In this document: piece after piece, positions 14,350 through 23,987 of the stretch
Position numbering within the stretch: position 1 is the first letter of the stretch
How the letters are laid out: the number at the start of each line of letters is the position of its first letter
Origin: Xanthomonas arboricola
Lineage (GTDB): Bacteria; Pseudomonadota; Gammaproteobacteria; Xanthomonadales; Xanthomonadaceae
Reading direction: 5' to 3'
Assembly: GCF_002940665.1 (NCBI RefSeq)
Contig: NZ_MIGY01000002.1
Coordinates: 62,001-126,000, forward strand
DNA length: 64,000 bases
Position numbers and translations under genes: made by a program
Notes under the pieces: model-generated
Databases searched by the model: none
The model's input: the letters and a program-made list of their open reading frames with translations, nothing else
What the model was told of the DNA's origin: nothing

Positions 14350-14670
14350 ATGCCGGTGATGGAACGGATCCAGGCCGAAGTCGAACAACACCCGATCGTG
14401 CTGTTCATGAAAGGTACCCCGCAATTTCCGATGTGCGGGTTTTCCAGCCGCGCGGTGCAGGCGTTGGTCGCTGCCGGCGCCGACCAGCTGCGCACGGTCA
14501 ACGTGCTCGAAGAGCCTGAAGTGCGCGCCAATCTGCCACGCTATTCCAACTGGCCGACCTTCCCGCAATTGTTCATCCACGGCGAGCTGATCGGCGGTTG
14601 CGACATCACGCTGGAACTGTTCGAAGCCGGCGAGCTCAAGCGCATCGTCAGTGAGGCCTATCAGCCGTGA
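14350..14670 (+). CDS. grxD: Monothiol glutaredoxin, Grx4/GrxD type
   Basis: Predicted 106-residue monothiol glutaredoxin with the CGFS active site (Cys29), KGTPQFPMCGFS, SNWPTFPQLFIHGELIGGCD and a GELK tail. These proteins bind a [2Fe-2S] cluster with glutathione and deliver it to apo-proteins. The start ATG at 14350 follows a GGAGAG Shine-Dalgarno sequence at 14339-14345. The stop overlaps the GTG start of the next gene. Confidence 0.95.
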   Translation: MPVMERIQAEVEQHPIVLFMKGTPQFPMCGFSSRAVQALVAAGADQLRTVNVLEEPEVRANLPRYSNWPTFPQLFIHGELIGGCDITLELFEAGELKRIVSEAYQP

Positions 14671-15410
14671 GTCTGGCGCAGGCCCGGCCCGATGCGGCGG
14701 CGCTTGCCGGCCGCGTGGTGCTGATCACCGGTGCAGCCGGCGGCCTGGGGAGCGCTGCGGCGCAGGCGTGTGCATGCGCCGGTGCGACCGTGGTATTGCT
14801 CGGTCGCAAGCTGCGCCCGCTGGAGCGCATCTATGACGCAGTTGCCAAGCTGGGGCCGGAGCCGTCGCTGTATCCGCTGGATCTGGCCGGCGCCACGCCG
14901 GACGACTACGCCGCGCTGGCGCAGCGGCTGCAGGCCGAGCTCGCCGGCCTGCACGGCCTGCTGCACTGCGCTGCCGATTTCGCCGGCTTGACCCCGGCCG
15001 AACTCGCGGCGCCTGCCGATTTTGCACGCAACCTCCACATCAACCTCACTGCGCGCGCCTGGTTGACCCAGGCCTGCCTGCCGCTGCTGCGGCGGCAAGT
15101 CGATGCGGCGGTGGTCTTCGTCGTCGATGACCCCGCACGCGTTGGCCAGGCGTATTGGGGTGCCTATGGCGCTGCCCAGCATGCGCAGCGTGGCCTGCTC
15201 GCCAGCCTGCATCACGAAACCGCCGCCGGCCCGGTCCGCATCAGCGGACTGCAGCCCGGCCCGATGCGCACCGCCTTGCGCGCACGCGCCTTCACCCATC
15301 AGGAAGACAGCGACGCGATGGACCCCGCGCGCTATGCGTCCGCCTGCGTCACCTTGTTGTCCACAGCCGGTGGCACGCACCGCGGTGCGATCTGGAGCCC
15401 TTCTGCATGA
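14667..15410 (+). CDS. SDR-fold protein related to YciK, catalytic residues replaced
   Basis: Predicted 247-residue short-chain dehydrogenase/reductase fold. The nucleotide-binding LITGAAGGLGSA (about 19-30), HCAADFAGL and NLTARAWLTQ are intact. At the active site the usual Ser is replaced (TSSS of YciK corresponds to VVDD here) and YxxxK reads YGAAQ, so the Lys is a Gln. It may bind a nucleotide without being a normal oxidoreductase. The GTG start overlaps the grxD stop and its own stop overlaps the next start, so it belongs to a three-gene operon. Confidence 0.82.
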   Translation: MSLAQARPDAAALAGRVVLITGAAGGLGSAAAQACACAGATVVLLGRKLRPLERIYDAVAKLGPEPSLYPLDLAGATPDDYAALAQRLQAELAGLHGLLHCAADFAGLTPAELAAPADFARNLHINLTARAWLTQACLPLLRRQVDAAVVFVVDDPARVGQAYWGAYGAAQHAQRGLLASLHHETAAGPVRISGLQPGPMRTALRARAFTHQEDSDAMDPARYASACVTLLSTAGGTHRGAIWSPSA

Positions 15411-16006
15411 CCATTCTGTCGGCGGCGCTGCTGCTGTTCCTGATCCTCGACCCGTTGGGCAACATCCCGGTGTTTCTCAGCGTGCTCAAGCCGCTGCCGC
15501 CGAAGCGGCAGCGCTTCGTGCTCGCGCGCGAGCTGTTGATCGCCCTGTTCGTGCTGATGGCGTTCCTGTGGGGCGGCAAGTACGCGCTGGAGCTGATGCA
15601 TCTGCGCCAGGAGTCAGTGGCGATCGCCGGCGGCATCGTGCTGTTTCTCATCGGTATCCGCATGATCTTCCCGCGCCCGGAAGGCCTGATGGGCGAGATC
15701 CCCGACGGTGAGCCCTTCATCGTGCCGCTGGCGATCCCGCTGGTGGCCGGCCCGTCCGGCATGGCCGCAGTGATGCTGATGGGCAGCAACGAACCCACCC
15801 GGCTATGGGATTGGAGCCTTGCGCTGATGATCGCCTGGATCGGTGCATCCACCATCCTGGCCTCGGCCCCGCTGTTGTACAAACTGCTCGGTCATCGCGC
15901 ACTGACCGCGATCGAGCGCCTGATGGGCATGTTGCTGGTGGCCATTTCGGTGCAGATGTTCCTGGATGGCCTGGGGACTTACTTCAAGCTGCCAGTGTCG
16001 ATCTGA
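15407..16006 (+). CDS. MarC/YhgN family inner membrane protein
   Basis: Predicted 199-residue integral membrane protein with about six hydrophobic segments. It starts MTILSAALLLFLILDPLGNIPVF, the hallmark of MarC/YhgN proteins, and has the family's IAIPLVAGPSG-like segment (VPLAIPLVAGPSGM). The biochemical function of the family is not established. The ATG overlaps the stop of the SDR gene (ATGA). Confidence 0.9.
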   Translation: MTILSAALLLFLILDPLGNIPVFLSVLKPLPPKRQRFVLARELLIALFVLMAFLWGGKYALELMHLRQESVAIAGGIVLFLIGIRMIFPRPEGLMGEIPDGEPFIVPLAIPLVAGPSGMAAVMLMGSNEPTRLWDWSLALMIAWIGASTILASAPLLYKLLGHRALTAIERLMGMLLVAISVQMFLDGLGTYFKLPVSI

Positions 16007-16449
16007 ATCCAGTCGGTGATAAGCGGGCAGGGCGCGTGGGGACGATCTGCGAATGCGCCGGGGGGCGTGCTGACCCGCAATGGTGCAAGCGGTTGGCGGC
16101 GCCAGGTGGCCGTAGCGGGAGATGGCTTCCGACAGCCATCGCTGTGTTTCAAGCCAGACGCTGCCGGTTGCAGACAAGCTAGTTCGAGAGCGCGACACCT
16201 GTCGCAAATGCCACGCAACTTTGCGCAAGCTGGCGTTTAGGCCTTCACATGCGAAGTTCATGTTGCACTGCGCGAACTTTGTCACGTCGCCGTCACAATC
16301 AGGCCTTAGCGTGTTAATCTGTTGTTAACCGTTGCGGCAGCAACCAGCCGCGCGGCAAGGGACCCCAGATCATCGGCAGCCCACCCCCGGGAACGGTTGG
16401 GCTGACTGCGCCTTTTTGTCACTGCCCAACCTGTATCGAGGCTACCGAA
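16007..16449 (+). promoter_or_regulatory. 443-bp intergenic region upstream of the Oar-like receptor
   Basis: No gene was recognised here. The 3' half becomes AT-richer and holds an imperfect palindrome GTTAATCTGTTGTTAAC at 16313-16329, about 120 bp before the receptor ATG, a likely promoter or regulator site. No clear -35/-10 pair was found. Confidence 0.4.
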
Positions 16450-19400
16450 ATGACCCACCCCCGCTGTCTCCGCATGTCCAAGTTGACGCTTGGCCTTGTT
16501 GCCGCACTCGCCGCCGCCCCCGTGTTCGCTCAGAGCACCTCTGCCGGCGTCGCTGGCGTGGTCACCAGCAGTGCCGGTCAACCGGTACCGAATGCCGAAG
16601 TGACGATCACCCACGTCGAGTCGGGCACAGTCAGCCGCGCCACCACCGATGCCAGCGGACGCTACAACGCGCGCGGCCTGCGCGTGGGTGGGCCGTACAC
16701 GATCACCATTACCGCTTCCGGCGCGGGCAACACCACGCGTGAAGGCGTGTACCTGAACCTGGACAAGGTCAATCAGGTCGATGCAGCCTTGGGCGGCGAT
16801 CTGGCAACGCTGGGGACCGTGCAGGCGATCGCAGGCAACTACGGCTCGGCGATCTTCAGCGCCAACAAGATGGGCACCGGCACCAACGTGACCCGCGAAG
16901 AAATCGAGTCGCTGCCGTCGATCAACCGCAACCTGCAGGACTATGTGCGTCTGGATCCGCGTGTCGCGCAGACCGACAAGGCGCGCAACGAAATCTCCAT
17001 CGCCGGCCAGAACCCGCGCTACAACGCGATCCGCGTTGACGGCATCAGCACCAACGACGCCTTCGGCCTGGAATCCAACAGCCTGCCGACCCCGCGCCAG
17101 CCGTTCTCGATGGACGTCATCGACGAAATTTCGGTGGACGTTGCCAACTACGATGTGGCCATCACCGGTGGCACCGGCGGTGTCATCAATGCCGTGACCA
17201 AGTCCGGTACAAACGAATTTCATGGTTCAGTTTATGGAACCTATCGCGAAAACGACTGGTCCGGCAAAAACCAGAATGGTATCCGCCCACAGCTGTTTGA
17301 CAATGAAGCCACCTATGGCCTGACCCTGGGCGGTCCGGTCGTCAAGGACAAGCTGTTCTTCTTCGCTAACTACGAAAAATACAAGGGCAAAGGCGTATTC
17401 ACCGGAGCATCCGGATACGGTCCGACCGGCTCGGGCGCCAGTAATATCGTCAGCGTGAGCCAGGCACAGGTTGACGAGATCGTCGATATCTCGCGCAATG
17501 TCTACGGTTTCGATCCCGGAACGCTGGCGCTGCCGGCACTTGATTCTGAGTCGGAAGAGAAGGGCATCAAGATCGACTGGAACATCAGCGACAAGCACCG
17601 CGCCTCGTTTCGTTACGGCAAGTCCGAGCAGGAAACCGCCAACCTCAATGGCTTCAGCGCGACCGCCTTGTCACTGAATTCGTACCATTACACCCGCAAT
17701 TTCGAGCTCGAAACCTACACAGCTCAATTGTTCAGTGACTGGACTGAGAAGTTCTCTACCGAAGCAAAGGTTTCCTACCGCGATTATTCCGCGGTGCGTG
17801 ACGCTGCCTCGCAATTGCCGGCTGTCGGTGTCCGGATCGGCAACAACTTCGTCAACTTCGGTACCGAGCAGAGTACACAGGCCAATGCACTGCGTACTGA
17901 GACGTGGAATGCGTTCTTTGCTGCCAATCTATATCTGGATGATCACACCCTGAAGTTTGGTGGCGACTACGAAGACAACGACATCTTCAACTTGTTTGCT
18001 CAGCGTGTCTTTGGTTCGTACAACTTCAACTCGATTGCCGACTACCGCAACAATCGGCCGGCCAGCTACCGTTATTCTCAATCCACTAGCGGAAACATCG
18101 ACGATATCGCCGCGCAGTGGGGCATGAAGAATGTCGGCCTGTTCTTGCAGGATACGTGGGCTGTCAACAGCAACCTGACCTTGACCTTCGGTGTGCGTTA
18201 CGACGAGCCAATGGTGAAGAACAAGCCGCAATACAACGCAGCCGCCTCGACGACGTTCGGCGTGCGTAATGATGAAACCATCGATGGCAATGGCCTGCTG
18301 CAGCCGCGTTTCGGTTTCAATTACACCTTCGATGCAGACCGTCCCACGCAGTTGCGTGGTGGTGTGGGCCTGTTCCAAGGTGCGGCGGCGTCGGTGTGGT
18401 TGTCCAATCCCTACTCGAATACCGGTCTGGCTTACACCGATTACAATTTCTCAAGCGTAAATCTGGTCAACAGCAACGGTATCGCGTTTACGCCGGACAT
18501 CAACAACCAGCCGCGTGGCAACGGGACATTGAACGGTGCCACTCAGTCCGTCGACTTCGTCGATAAGGATCTGGGTCAACCTGCTGTGTGGAAAGCGAAC
18601 CTCGCGTTCGACACCGAGTTGCCTTGGTACGGGGTAGTGGCCTCGGTCGAGGGCGTCGTTACGAAGGTCAAGGAAGCCATTTACTACCAACAGCTGAATC
18701 TGAGCCAGACAGGGCCGACTGCGGTTGGTCAGGACGGTCGTCAGATCTATTGGAATCAGGCTGGCTTGAATCCTGCCAATTGGAACATCAACGGTACTCA
18801 GCCTACGGGTATTTCGGTCGATCCGCGTGGCAATCGTTATCGCAGCTACAACGATGCGATCATTGCTCGCTCTACTAGCAAGGGTGGCAGCCAGAGCCTG
18901 ACCGTTGGATTGAATAAGCCGTTCAACGATAGCGATTGGTCCTGGAGCCTGGCCTATACCTTTGCCAATGCCGACGAAGTGAGCGGCCTGACAAGCTCCA
19001 CCTCCGGTTCGCAGCTGGGCAATACTGCGGTGTTCCAGGCCAACGAAGAGGTCAATGCGACCTCTGCCTATGAGATCCGCAACAGCTTTCTGGGAACGTT
19101 GCAATGGAAGCACAACTTCTTCGGCGACTTTGCCACCAAGGTCGGCTTGATCTACCAGGGCCGTAGTGGTCGTCCATACAGCTATACGTTTGATAATGAT
19201 GCAAACGGCGACAGCCGCTTGAACGACCTGCTGTACATCCCGACAGGTCCAGGTGATGTTCGCTTTGGTTCGGCGGCGGAAGAGGCTGCGTTTTGGAACT
19301 TCGTCAACAACGATGAATATCTGTCGTCGCATAAGGGGCAGGTTGCACAGCGCAATGCAGTGCGCAACTCGTGGGTCAACCAGTTCGACCTGCACATCGA

Positions 19401-19665
19401 GCAGGAGTTGCCTGGCTTCTTAGAAGGCAACAAAGCGCAGATCTGGCTTGACGTGATGAACGTCGGTAACTTGCTGAATAAGAAGTGGGGCCGTGTGGAC
19501 GAGTACGCGTTCCCGAGTATGCGTGGCGTGGTCGAGTACGGCGGCATCGATGCGGCTACCGGCAAATACGTTTACCGCTTCAATACGCCCGATCCGTCAA
19601 CCATCTACGACGACAAGGGCATCTCCCGCTGGGCGCTGCAGCTGGGCTTCCGCTACCAGTTCTAA
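16450..19665 (+). CDS. TonB-dependent receptor, Oar-like
   Basis: Predicted 1071-residue outer membrane protein. A signal peptide (residues about 10-27, ending PVFA-Q) is followed by a carboxypeptidase-regulatory-like domain (about 30-110). A plug domain follows with GQNPRYNAIRVDGIST and GGTGGVINAVTKSGTNEFHG, then a large beta-barrel ending in an aromatic residue (RYQF). This layout is typical of the Oar family in xanthomonads, which are abundant outer membrane proteins of uncertain substrate. ATG 16474 is an alternative start giving a shorter signal peptide. Monocistronic, with a terminator just downstream. Confidence 0.92.
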   Translation: MTHPRCLRMSKLTLGLVAALAAAPVFAQSTSAGVAGVVTSSAGQPVPNAEVTITHVESGTVSRATTDASGRYNARGLRVGGPYTITITASGAGNTTREGVYLNLDKVNQVDAALGGDLATLGTVQAIAGNYGSAIFSANKMGTGTNVTREEIESLPSINRNLQDYVRLDPRVAQTDKARNEISIAGQNPRYNAIRVDGISTNDAFGLESNSLPTPRQPFSMDVIDEISVDVANYDVAITGGTGGVINAVTKSGTNEFHGSVYGTYRENDWSGKNQNGIRPQLFDNEATYGLTLGGPVVKDKLFFFANYEKYKGKGVFTGASGYGPTGSGASNIVSVSQAQVDEIVDISRNVYGFDPGTLALPALDSESEEKGIKIDWNISDKHRASFRYGKSEQETANLNGFSATALSLNSYHYTRNFELETYTAQLFSDWTEKFSTEAKVSYRDYSAVRDAASQLPAVGVRIGNNFVNFGTEQSTQANALRTETWNAFFAANLYLDDHTLKFGGDYEDNDIFNLFAQRVFGSYNFNSIADYRNNRPASYRYSQSTSGNIDDIAAQWGMKNVGLFLQDTWAVNSNLTLTFGVRYDEPMVKNKPQYNAAASTTFGVRNDETIDGNGLLQPRFGFNYTFDADRPTQLRGGVGLFQGAAASVWLSNPYSNTGLAYTDYNFSSVNLVNSNGIAFTPDINNQPRGNGTLNGATQSVDFVDKDLGQPAVWKANLAFDTELPWYGVVASVEGVVTKVKEAIYYQQLNLSQTGPTAVGQDGRQIYWNQAGLNPANWNINGTQPTGISVDPRGNRYRSYNDAIIARSTSKGGSQSLTVGLNKPFNDSDWSWSLAYTFANADEVSGLTSSTSGSQLGNTAVFQANEEVNATSAYEIRNSFLGTLQWKHNFFGDFATKVGLIYQGRSGRPYSYTFDNDANGDSRLNDLLYIPTGPGDVRFGSAAEEAAFWNFVNNDEYLSSHKGQVAQRNAVRNSWVNQFDLHIEQELPGFLEGNKAQIWLDVMNVGNLLNKKWGRVDEYAFPSMRGVVEYGGIDAATGKYVYRFNTPDPSTIYDDKGISRWALQLGFRYQF

Positions 19666-19691
19666 AGCTGGTCGGCGTGTCGGAGCTTGCA

Positions 19692-19724
19692 AAAACGGCC
19701 GGGGTCTCCCGGCCGTTTTCTTTT
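19692..19724 (+). terminator. Intrinsic terminator after the Oar-like receptor
   Basis: A perfect 12-bp stem (19692-19703 with 19708-19719), loop GTCT, with A4/T4 flanks continuing into CTTTT. It ends the receptor transcript 27 bp after the stop. Confidence 0.85.
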
Positions 19725-19770
19725 GAGCGGGTGAGTACGCTAAAGTTCTGAGATACGACAGGAGCAAGCT

Positions 19771-21156
19771 ATGGAACTCAGCAGTACGGCAGCACGGGCG
19801 CTGCCGGTGGTGGATGCGCGGATCTACCCGCGCGGTGGCCTGGATGTGTTGTCCAAGGCAGAAGTTGCGCGTCTGCGCGATGCCTCCAGTGGCGGCATGC
19901 ACGAGTTGTTGCGCCGCTGCGCGCTGGCCGTGCTGACCAGCGGCAGCGCGTCGGACGACCCGCGCGCCGCGCGCGACCTGTATCCGGATTTCGATATCCA
20001 GGTGAACCAGCAGGATCGCGGCATCCGCATCGATCTGAGCAACGCACCGGCAATGGCCTTCGTCGATGGCGAGATCATCCGGGGTGTGGCCGAGCTGCTG
20101 TTCGCCGTGGTGCGCGACCTGGCCTACATGGCGATCGAGCTCGAAGCCCAGCGCGGGGATCTGGATACCAGCGAAGGCATCACCAATGCAGTGTTCGGGC
20201 AACTGCGCAATGCGCGTATCCTGCAGCCGTCGGACCCGAACCTGGTCGTATGCTGGGGCGGCCATTCCATCTCGCGCGACGAATACCTCTATACCAAGCA
20301 GGTGGGCTACGAGCTGGGACTGCGCGGCCTGGACATCTGCACCGGCTGCGGCCCGGGCGCCATGAAGGGCCCGATGAAGGGAGCCACCATTGCACACGCC
20401 AAGCAGCGCAAGCATCACACGCGCTACATCGGTGTGACAGAGCCGGGCATCATTGCCGCCGAGTCGCCGAACCCGATCGTCAACCACCTGGTGATCATGC
20501 CGGATATCGAAAAGCGCCTGGAGGCCTTCGTCCGTATCGGTCACGGCATCCTTGTGTTTCCGGGCGGCGTCGGCACGGCAGAAGAAATCCTCTACCTGCT
20601 CGGCATCCTGCTGCGCGAGGAGAACGCCGACCTGCCGTTCCCGCTGATCCTGACCGGCCCGACCATTGCCGCGCCGTATTTCGAGCAGATCGACCGCTTC
20701 ATCCGGCTCACCCTAGGCGAAGCTGTCGCTTCCCGCTACGAGATCATCGTCGGCGACCCGGTCGCCGTGGCGCGTCGCATGGCCGAAGGCATCCACGCGG
20801 TACGTGCGCACCGCAAGGATCACAAGGACTCGTACTACTTCAACTGGTCCGTGCACATCCCGCTCGAGTACCAGCAGCCGTTCGAACCCAGCCACGAGGC
20901 CATGGCCGCCCTGGACCTGCACCACGGCCGCCCAGCTCCCGCGCTGGCCGCCGATCTGCGCCGCGCCTTTTCCGGCATCGTCGCCGGCAACGTCAAGGAA
21001 GACGGCATGCGCCGCATCGAGGAATTCGGCCCTTTCGAGATCCACGGCGACCCAGATATCATGCAGGCCCTGGACGAGCTGTTGCGCGGCTTTGTCGAGC
21101 AGCGCCGGATGAAGATCTCGGGGGATTACCGGCCCTGTTATCGGGTGGTGACTTAG
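19771..21156 (+). CDS. ppnN: Nucleotide 5'-monophosphate nucleosidase, PpnN/LOG family
   Basis: Predicted 461-residue protein of the PpnN (YgdH) type, which hydrolyses nucleotide monophosphates to free base and ribose-5-phosphate. It has an N-terminal DUF4478-like domain and the central LOG Rossmann fold with FPGGVGTAEEILYLLGI (PGGxGTxxE motif, about 268-275) and CTGCGPGAMKGPMKGA. A DUF3412-like C-terminal region closes the protein. Length and layout match the E. coli protein, an alarmone-regulated enzyme. It appears to be transcribed alone. Confidence 0.9.
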   Translation: MELSSTAARALPVVDARIYPRGGLDVLSKAEVARLRDASSGGMHELLRRCALAVLTSGSASDDPRAARDLYPDFDIQVNQQDRGIRIDLSNAPAMAFVDGEIIRGVAELLFAVVRDLAYMAIELEAQRGDLDTSEGITNAVFGQLRNARILQPSDPNLVVCWGGHSISRDEYLYTKQVGYELGLRGLDICTGCGPGAMKGPMKGATIAHAKQRKHHTRYIGVTEPGIIAAESPNPIVNHLVIMPDIEKRLEAFVRIGHGILVFPGGVGTAEEILYLLGILLREENADLPFPLILTGPTIAAPYFEQIDRFIRLTLGEAVASRYEIIVGDPVAVARRMAEGIHAVRAHRKDHKDSYYFNWSVHIPLEYQQPFEPSHEAMAALDLHHGRPAPALAADLRRAFSGIVAGNVKEDGMRRIEEFGPFEIHGDPDIMQALDELLRGFVEQRRMKISGDYRPCYRVVT

Positions 21157-21287
21157 TCGCCTAGGACGGTACCGGCAAGGGGCGGCATGACGCTTGTCGG
21201 TCCAGTCAGTCCGCCTGTCGGTCCAGTGCTTGTCCGGTGGTGCGTCAAGGTTCATGCTCTCCAGCAACAACGCTGGGGAGCGTCTTG

Positions 21288-21806
21288 ATGTCCGTCGTCC
21301 GTATGCGCGGATTCACATTGATCGAACTCATGGTGACTGTTGCGGTGCTAGCCATCACCGCAGCGATCGCGTATCCGAGTTTCCAAGGCGTATTACGCTC
21401 AAATCGGGTGGCCGCGTCGAATAACGAAATGATGGCATTGCTCACGCTTTCCAGAAGCGAAGCCATCCGGAACGGCCAAGGCAGCGGCATCTGTGGCAGT
21501 GCGAACGGAACGGCCTGCAACGGGAGCTGGAGTGCAGGGGTGATGGCCTGGAGCGACGCAAACGGAAACGGGAGTTATGACTCAGGCGAAACCGTGCTCC
21601 GTTACTCGCTGGGAAATCCAAGGCTGGTCGTTCAGGGGCCAACGACAGGGACGGTCATCGCGTTCGATGCGCGGGGACGACGCCGTGCTGCTGCCGATCA
21701 ACAGGTCACGTTGCAACCCGATCAGTGTGGCGGGCAACCGTTGAAGCGCTCTTTAACAGTCAATGCGTCCGGGCAGATCCGCAGCAAAAAAGAGGCGTGC
21801 ACATGA
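21288..21806 (+). CDS. fimT: Minor type IV pilin FimT/GspH-like
   Basis: Predicted 172-residue prepilin. The N-terminus MRGFTLIELMVTVAVLAITAAI holds the prepilin peptidase site (G before F) and the conserved Glu5, followed by the hydrophobic spine helix. The C-terminal domain has two Cys pairs (ICGSANGTACNGSW; DQCGG...EACT). The ATG at 21288 gives a short leader with MRGF; the open frame reaches back to 21237. It is first in the minor pilin operon and its stop overlaps pilV (ATGA). Minor pilins prime pilus assembly and, with PilY1, form the tip complex. Confidence 0.88.
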   Translation: MSVVRMRGFTLIELMVTVAVLAITAAIAYPSFQGVLRSNRVAASNNEMMALLTLSRSEAIRNGQGSGICGSANGTACNGSWSAGVMAWSDANGNGSYDSGETVLRYSLGNPRLVVQGPTTGTVIAFDARGRRRAAADQQVTLQPDQCGGQPLKRSLTVNASGQIRSKKEACT

Positions 21807-22282
21807 ACCGAGACCGTTCTTTTCATCGCCGTTCTACAGCAGGCTTCACCCTAATCGAAGTGCTGATTGCCATTCTTGTGCTTGCAGTTGGCTTGCTTGG
21901 ATTCGCGCTGCTGCAGACCATGAATGTGCGATTCGTCCAAAGCGCTAACTATCGCACACAAGCAACCAATCTGGCCTACGACCTCATCGATCAGATGCGA
22001 TCCAATCGTTATCAGGTCGGCCAATACACCGCCGCCACATTCGCTGCTGGGGCCGTGACGGCGACTGGCGCGTGTGAATATCCGACAGGCGAAACCGTAT
22101 CGGTAAGCCAGAACATAACAAGATGGCAATGTCAGGTAGCCAAGGCACTCGGAGATAAGGCTGCTGCTACAGTTACCTATGTTAATGGGGTCGCCACTGT
22201 GGCGATCAGTTGGGGCGATCAGCGCTGGGACAAGGAAAACCCTGAGGCAGTGACCAGCTTTGCGTTACGCACGGAGATCTAA
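21803..22282 (+). CDS. pilV: Type IV pilus modification/minor pilin PilV
   Basis: Predicted 159-residue prepilin with leader ending RRSTAG and mature start FTLIEVLIAILVLAVGLLGFALLQ (given in part), the hydrophobic stretch typical of PilV. Two Cys are present in the globular domain (GACEYP and RWQCQ). The ATG at 21803 overlaps the fimT stop, indicating translational coupling. Confidence 0.9.
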   Translation: MNRDRSFHRRSTAGFTLIEVLIAILVLAVGLLGFALLQTMNVRFVQSANYRTQATNLAYDLIDQMRSNRYQVGQYTAATFAAGAVTATGACEYPTGETVSVSQNITRWQCQVAKALGDKAAATVTYVNGVATVAISWGDQRWDKENPEAVTSFALRTEI

Positions 22283-22286
22283 GGGA

Positions 22287-23447
22287 ATGAAATTGCGTTC
22301 GCGAATGTCTGGCCTTTCATTGATCGAGCTAATGATTGCGTTAGTGATCGGGTTAGTTCTTTTATTAGGGGTAATCCAAGTATTTTCAGCTTCACGCACG
22401 GCCGCCCAACTATCCGAAGGTGCTTCGCGAGCGCAAGAGAATGGACGTTTTGCGCTTGACTATCTGGCTCGAGACATTCGCATGGCGGGCCACTTTGGGT
22501 GCGTCAACGATCAAGCGCAATTCGTCAAGGGGGAAGGAGATCCCAGGGTCAATCTTTCTGCGACAACAGGAAGCGGGAGTCCTCTGGATTTCTCGGTATC
22601 AATTCAAGGCTATGAAGCACCGGGAACGGCTCCGAAAGATCAAATAACGATCGGTGGCAGTGCGAATTCGATAGTTGGCCTGCCAGCGTCCATTCAGAAC
22701 TTAAACCCCGCGCCGAGGCCGGGCAGCGACATCATTGTATTGCGTTATCTTTCTGCCGAAGGCGTACCTGCGACAGGGATCGCTGCAGCTGGGTCCAACA
22801 GCACCTTGACGATGAATGCAACACGTTGGGCACGCCTGACCGACGATGGAGTGGCGGCTCCCACCCTGTTTGGAATTGCGGATTGCGCCCACGCGGATGT
22901 ATTTGCTGGTACCACAACTGCAGGGTCCGTAACTGCCAGTGGTGTCAATCTTTCCGGGCGTTATGTTGTGCAGCCCACCGGTCAGACGATGGTTTATCGC
23001 GCCGAGTCCTTGGTGTATTACGTTGCCAACAGTCCCGATACCGGAGAGCCCGCGCTAAGGCGCGCTCGCGCGGGTAGCAACGGTGTATATGTCAGCGAGG
23101 AGTTGGTTGAAGGAATAGAAAGCCTACAATTCCTGTATGGATTGGATACGACGCCGGCGATCGCGACCCAAACTCCGCCTGTCGGTAATATTACCGAGCA
23201 ACGTGTGGCTAGTGGAGTTGCTACCGGAGCCGATTCGGTGGCCGCCAACCAGTGGCGTCGCGTTGGGCAAGTGCAGGTCGGTATCCTTGCTCGCAGTCCG
23301 ACGGCAGCAGCTGCAGGTACTCAAGTTGAGGCGAATCGACTGGGCGTGCTAGGTGTCACGATCGTTCCGCCGACAAACAACGATGGACGTTATCGTGCCA
23401 GTTACGAGTTGTCCATTGCCCTCCGCAATCGCCTTTTCGGTAACTGA
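22287..23447 (+). CDS. pilW: Type IV pilus minor pilin PilW
   Basis: Predicted 386-residue PilW. After a short leader (MKLRSRMSG) the mature part starts LSLIELMIALVIGLVLLLG, with Glu5 kept and Leu in place of Phe1. The large globular domain contains the family's ASRAQENGRFALDYLARDIR and a C-terminal RYRASYELSIALRNRLFGN. It starts 4 bp after the pilV stop and ends 2 bp before pilX. Confidence 0.9.
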   Translation: MKLRSRMSGLSLIELMIALVIGLVLLLGVIQVFSASRTAAQLSEGASRAQENGRFALDYLARDIRMAGHFGCVNDQAQFVKGEGDPRVNLSATTGSGSPLDFSVSIQGYEAPGTAPKDQITIGGSANSIVGLPASIQNLNPAPRPGSDIIVLRYLSAEGVPATGIAAAGSNSTLTMNATRWARLTDDGVAAPTLFGIADCAHADVFAGTTTAGSVTASGVNLSGRYVVQPTGQTMVYRAESLVYYVANSPDTGEPALRRARAGSNGVYVSEELVEGIESLQFLYGLDTTPAIATQTPPVGNITEQRVASGVATGADSVAANQWRRVGQVQVGILARSPTAAAAGTQVEANRLGVLGVTIVPPTNNDGRYRASYELSIALRNRLFGN

Positions 23448-23449
23448 TA

Positions 23450-23977
23450 ATGCAGATAAAACGTCTCGCTCGAAATCGTGCGATTAACTATTCGGCAATG
23501 ACTCGTCAGCGCGGTGCAGTCTTATATGTGGCGCTGATCATATTGGTGCTGCTTGCGCTGATCGGCATTGCAGGAATCCAGGTTTCTGGAATGCAAGAGA
23601 AAATGGCAGCCAATTATCGCGCTGTAAACCTTGCTTTCGAGGAGGCCGAGGGCATCGTCAGAAATGCCGAGAATTCAGTTGAAAATATTTCCAATCGAAC
23701 AACTGCGCCAGCCGGTACCACGAGTTCAGTTGCTGCCGGAGATATCAATCGTGTCTGCGACGACGGTTTTGACCCGATACAGTGGGCGCAGGCACAGACC
23801 TCGGCTCGCGCGGTCAATGTCCGCCAGATCGATCAATGTATTCAGGGAGAGGCAAACATCGGCATGGGGCAGCCTGTAGATCCCGCATCTCCTGTTTTCC
23901 AGATTACCGGCGTCGCTGCTGACGACGTGAGCAACGCCAGCTCCGAAGCAGCCGTAGACACTATCTTCAAGCTTTGA
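23450..23977 (+). CDS. pilX: Type IV pilus assembly protein PilX
   Basis: Predicted 175-residue PilX. A 17-residue basic leader precedes TRQRGAVLYVALIILVLLAL; the class lacks the usual FTLIEL and has RGAVLYVALI instead. The segment MQEKMAANYRAVNLAFEEAE is characteristic of PilX proteins. A second ATG at 23498 (MTRQRG) would give a shorter leader. It sits between pilW and pilY1, as in other gammaproteobacteria. Confidence 0.88.
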   Translation: MQIKRLARNRAINYSAMTRQRGAVLYVALIILVLLALIGIAGIQVSGMQEKMAANYRAVNLAFEEAEGIVRNAENSVENISNRTTAPAGTTSSVAAGDINRVCDDGFDPIQWAQAQTSARAVNVRQIDQCIQGEANIGMGQPVDPASPVFQITGVAADDVSNASSEAAVDTIFKL

Positions 23978-23987
23978 AGAGAAGCAT

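Noticed and set aside
21190..21240. Direct repeat TGTCGGTCCAGT twice before fimT
   Set aside because: Two short copies 24 bp apart without palindromic form; too weak to call a regulatory site.
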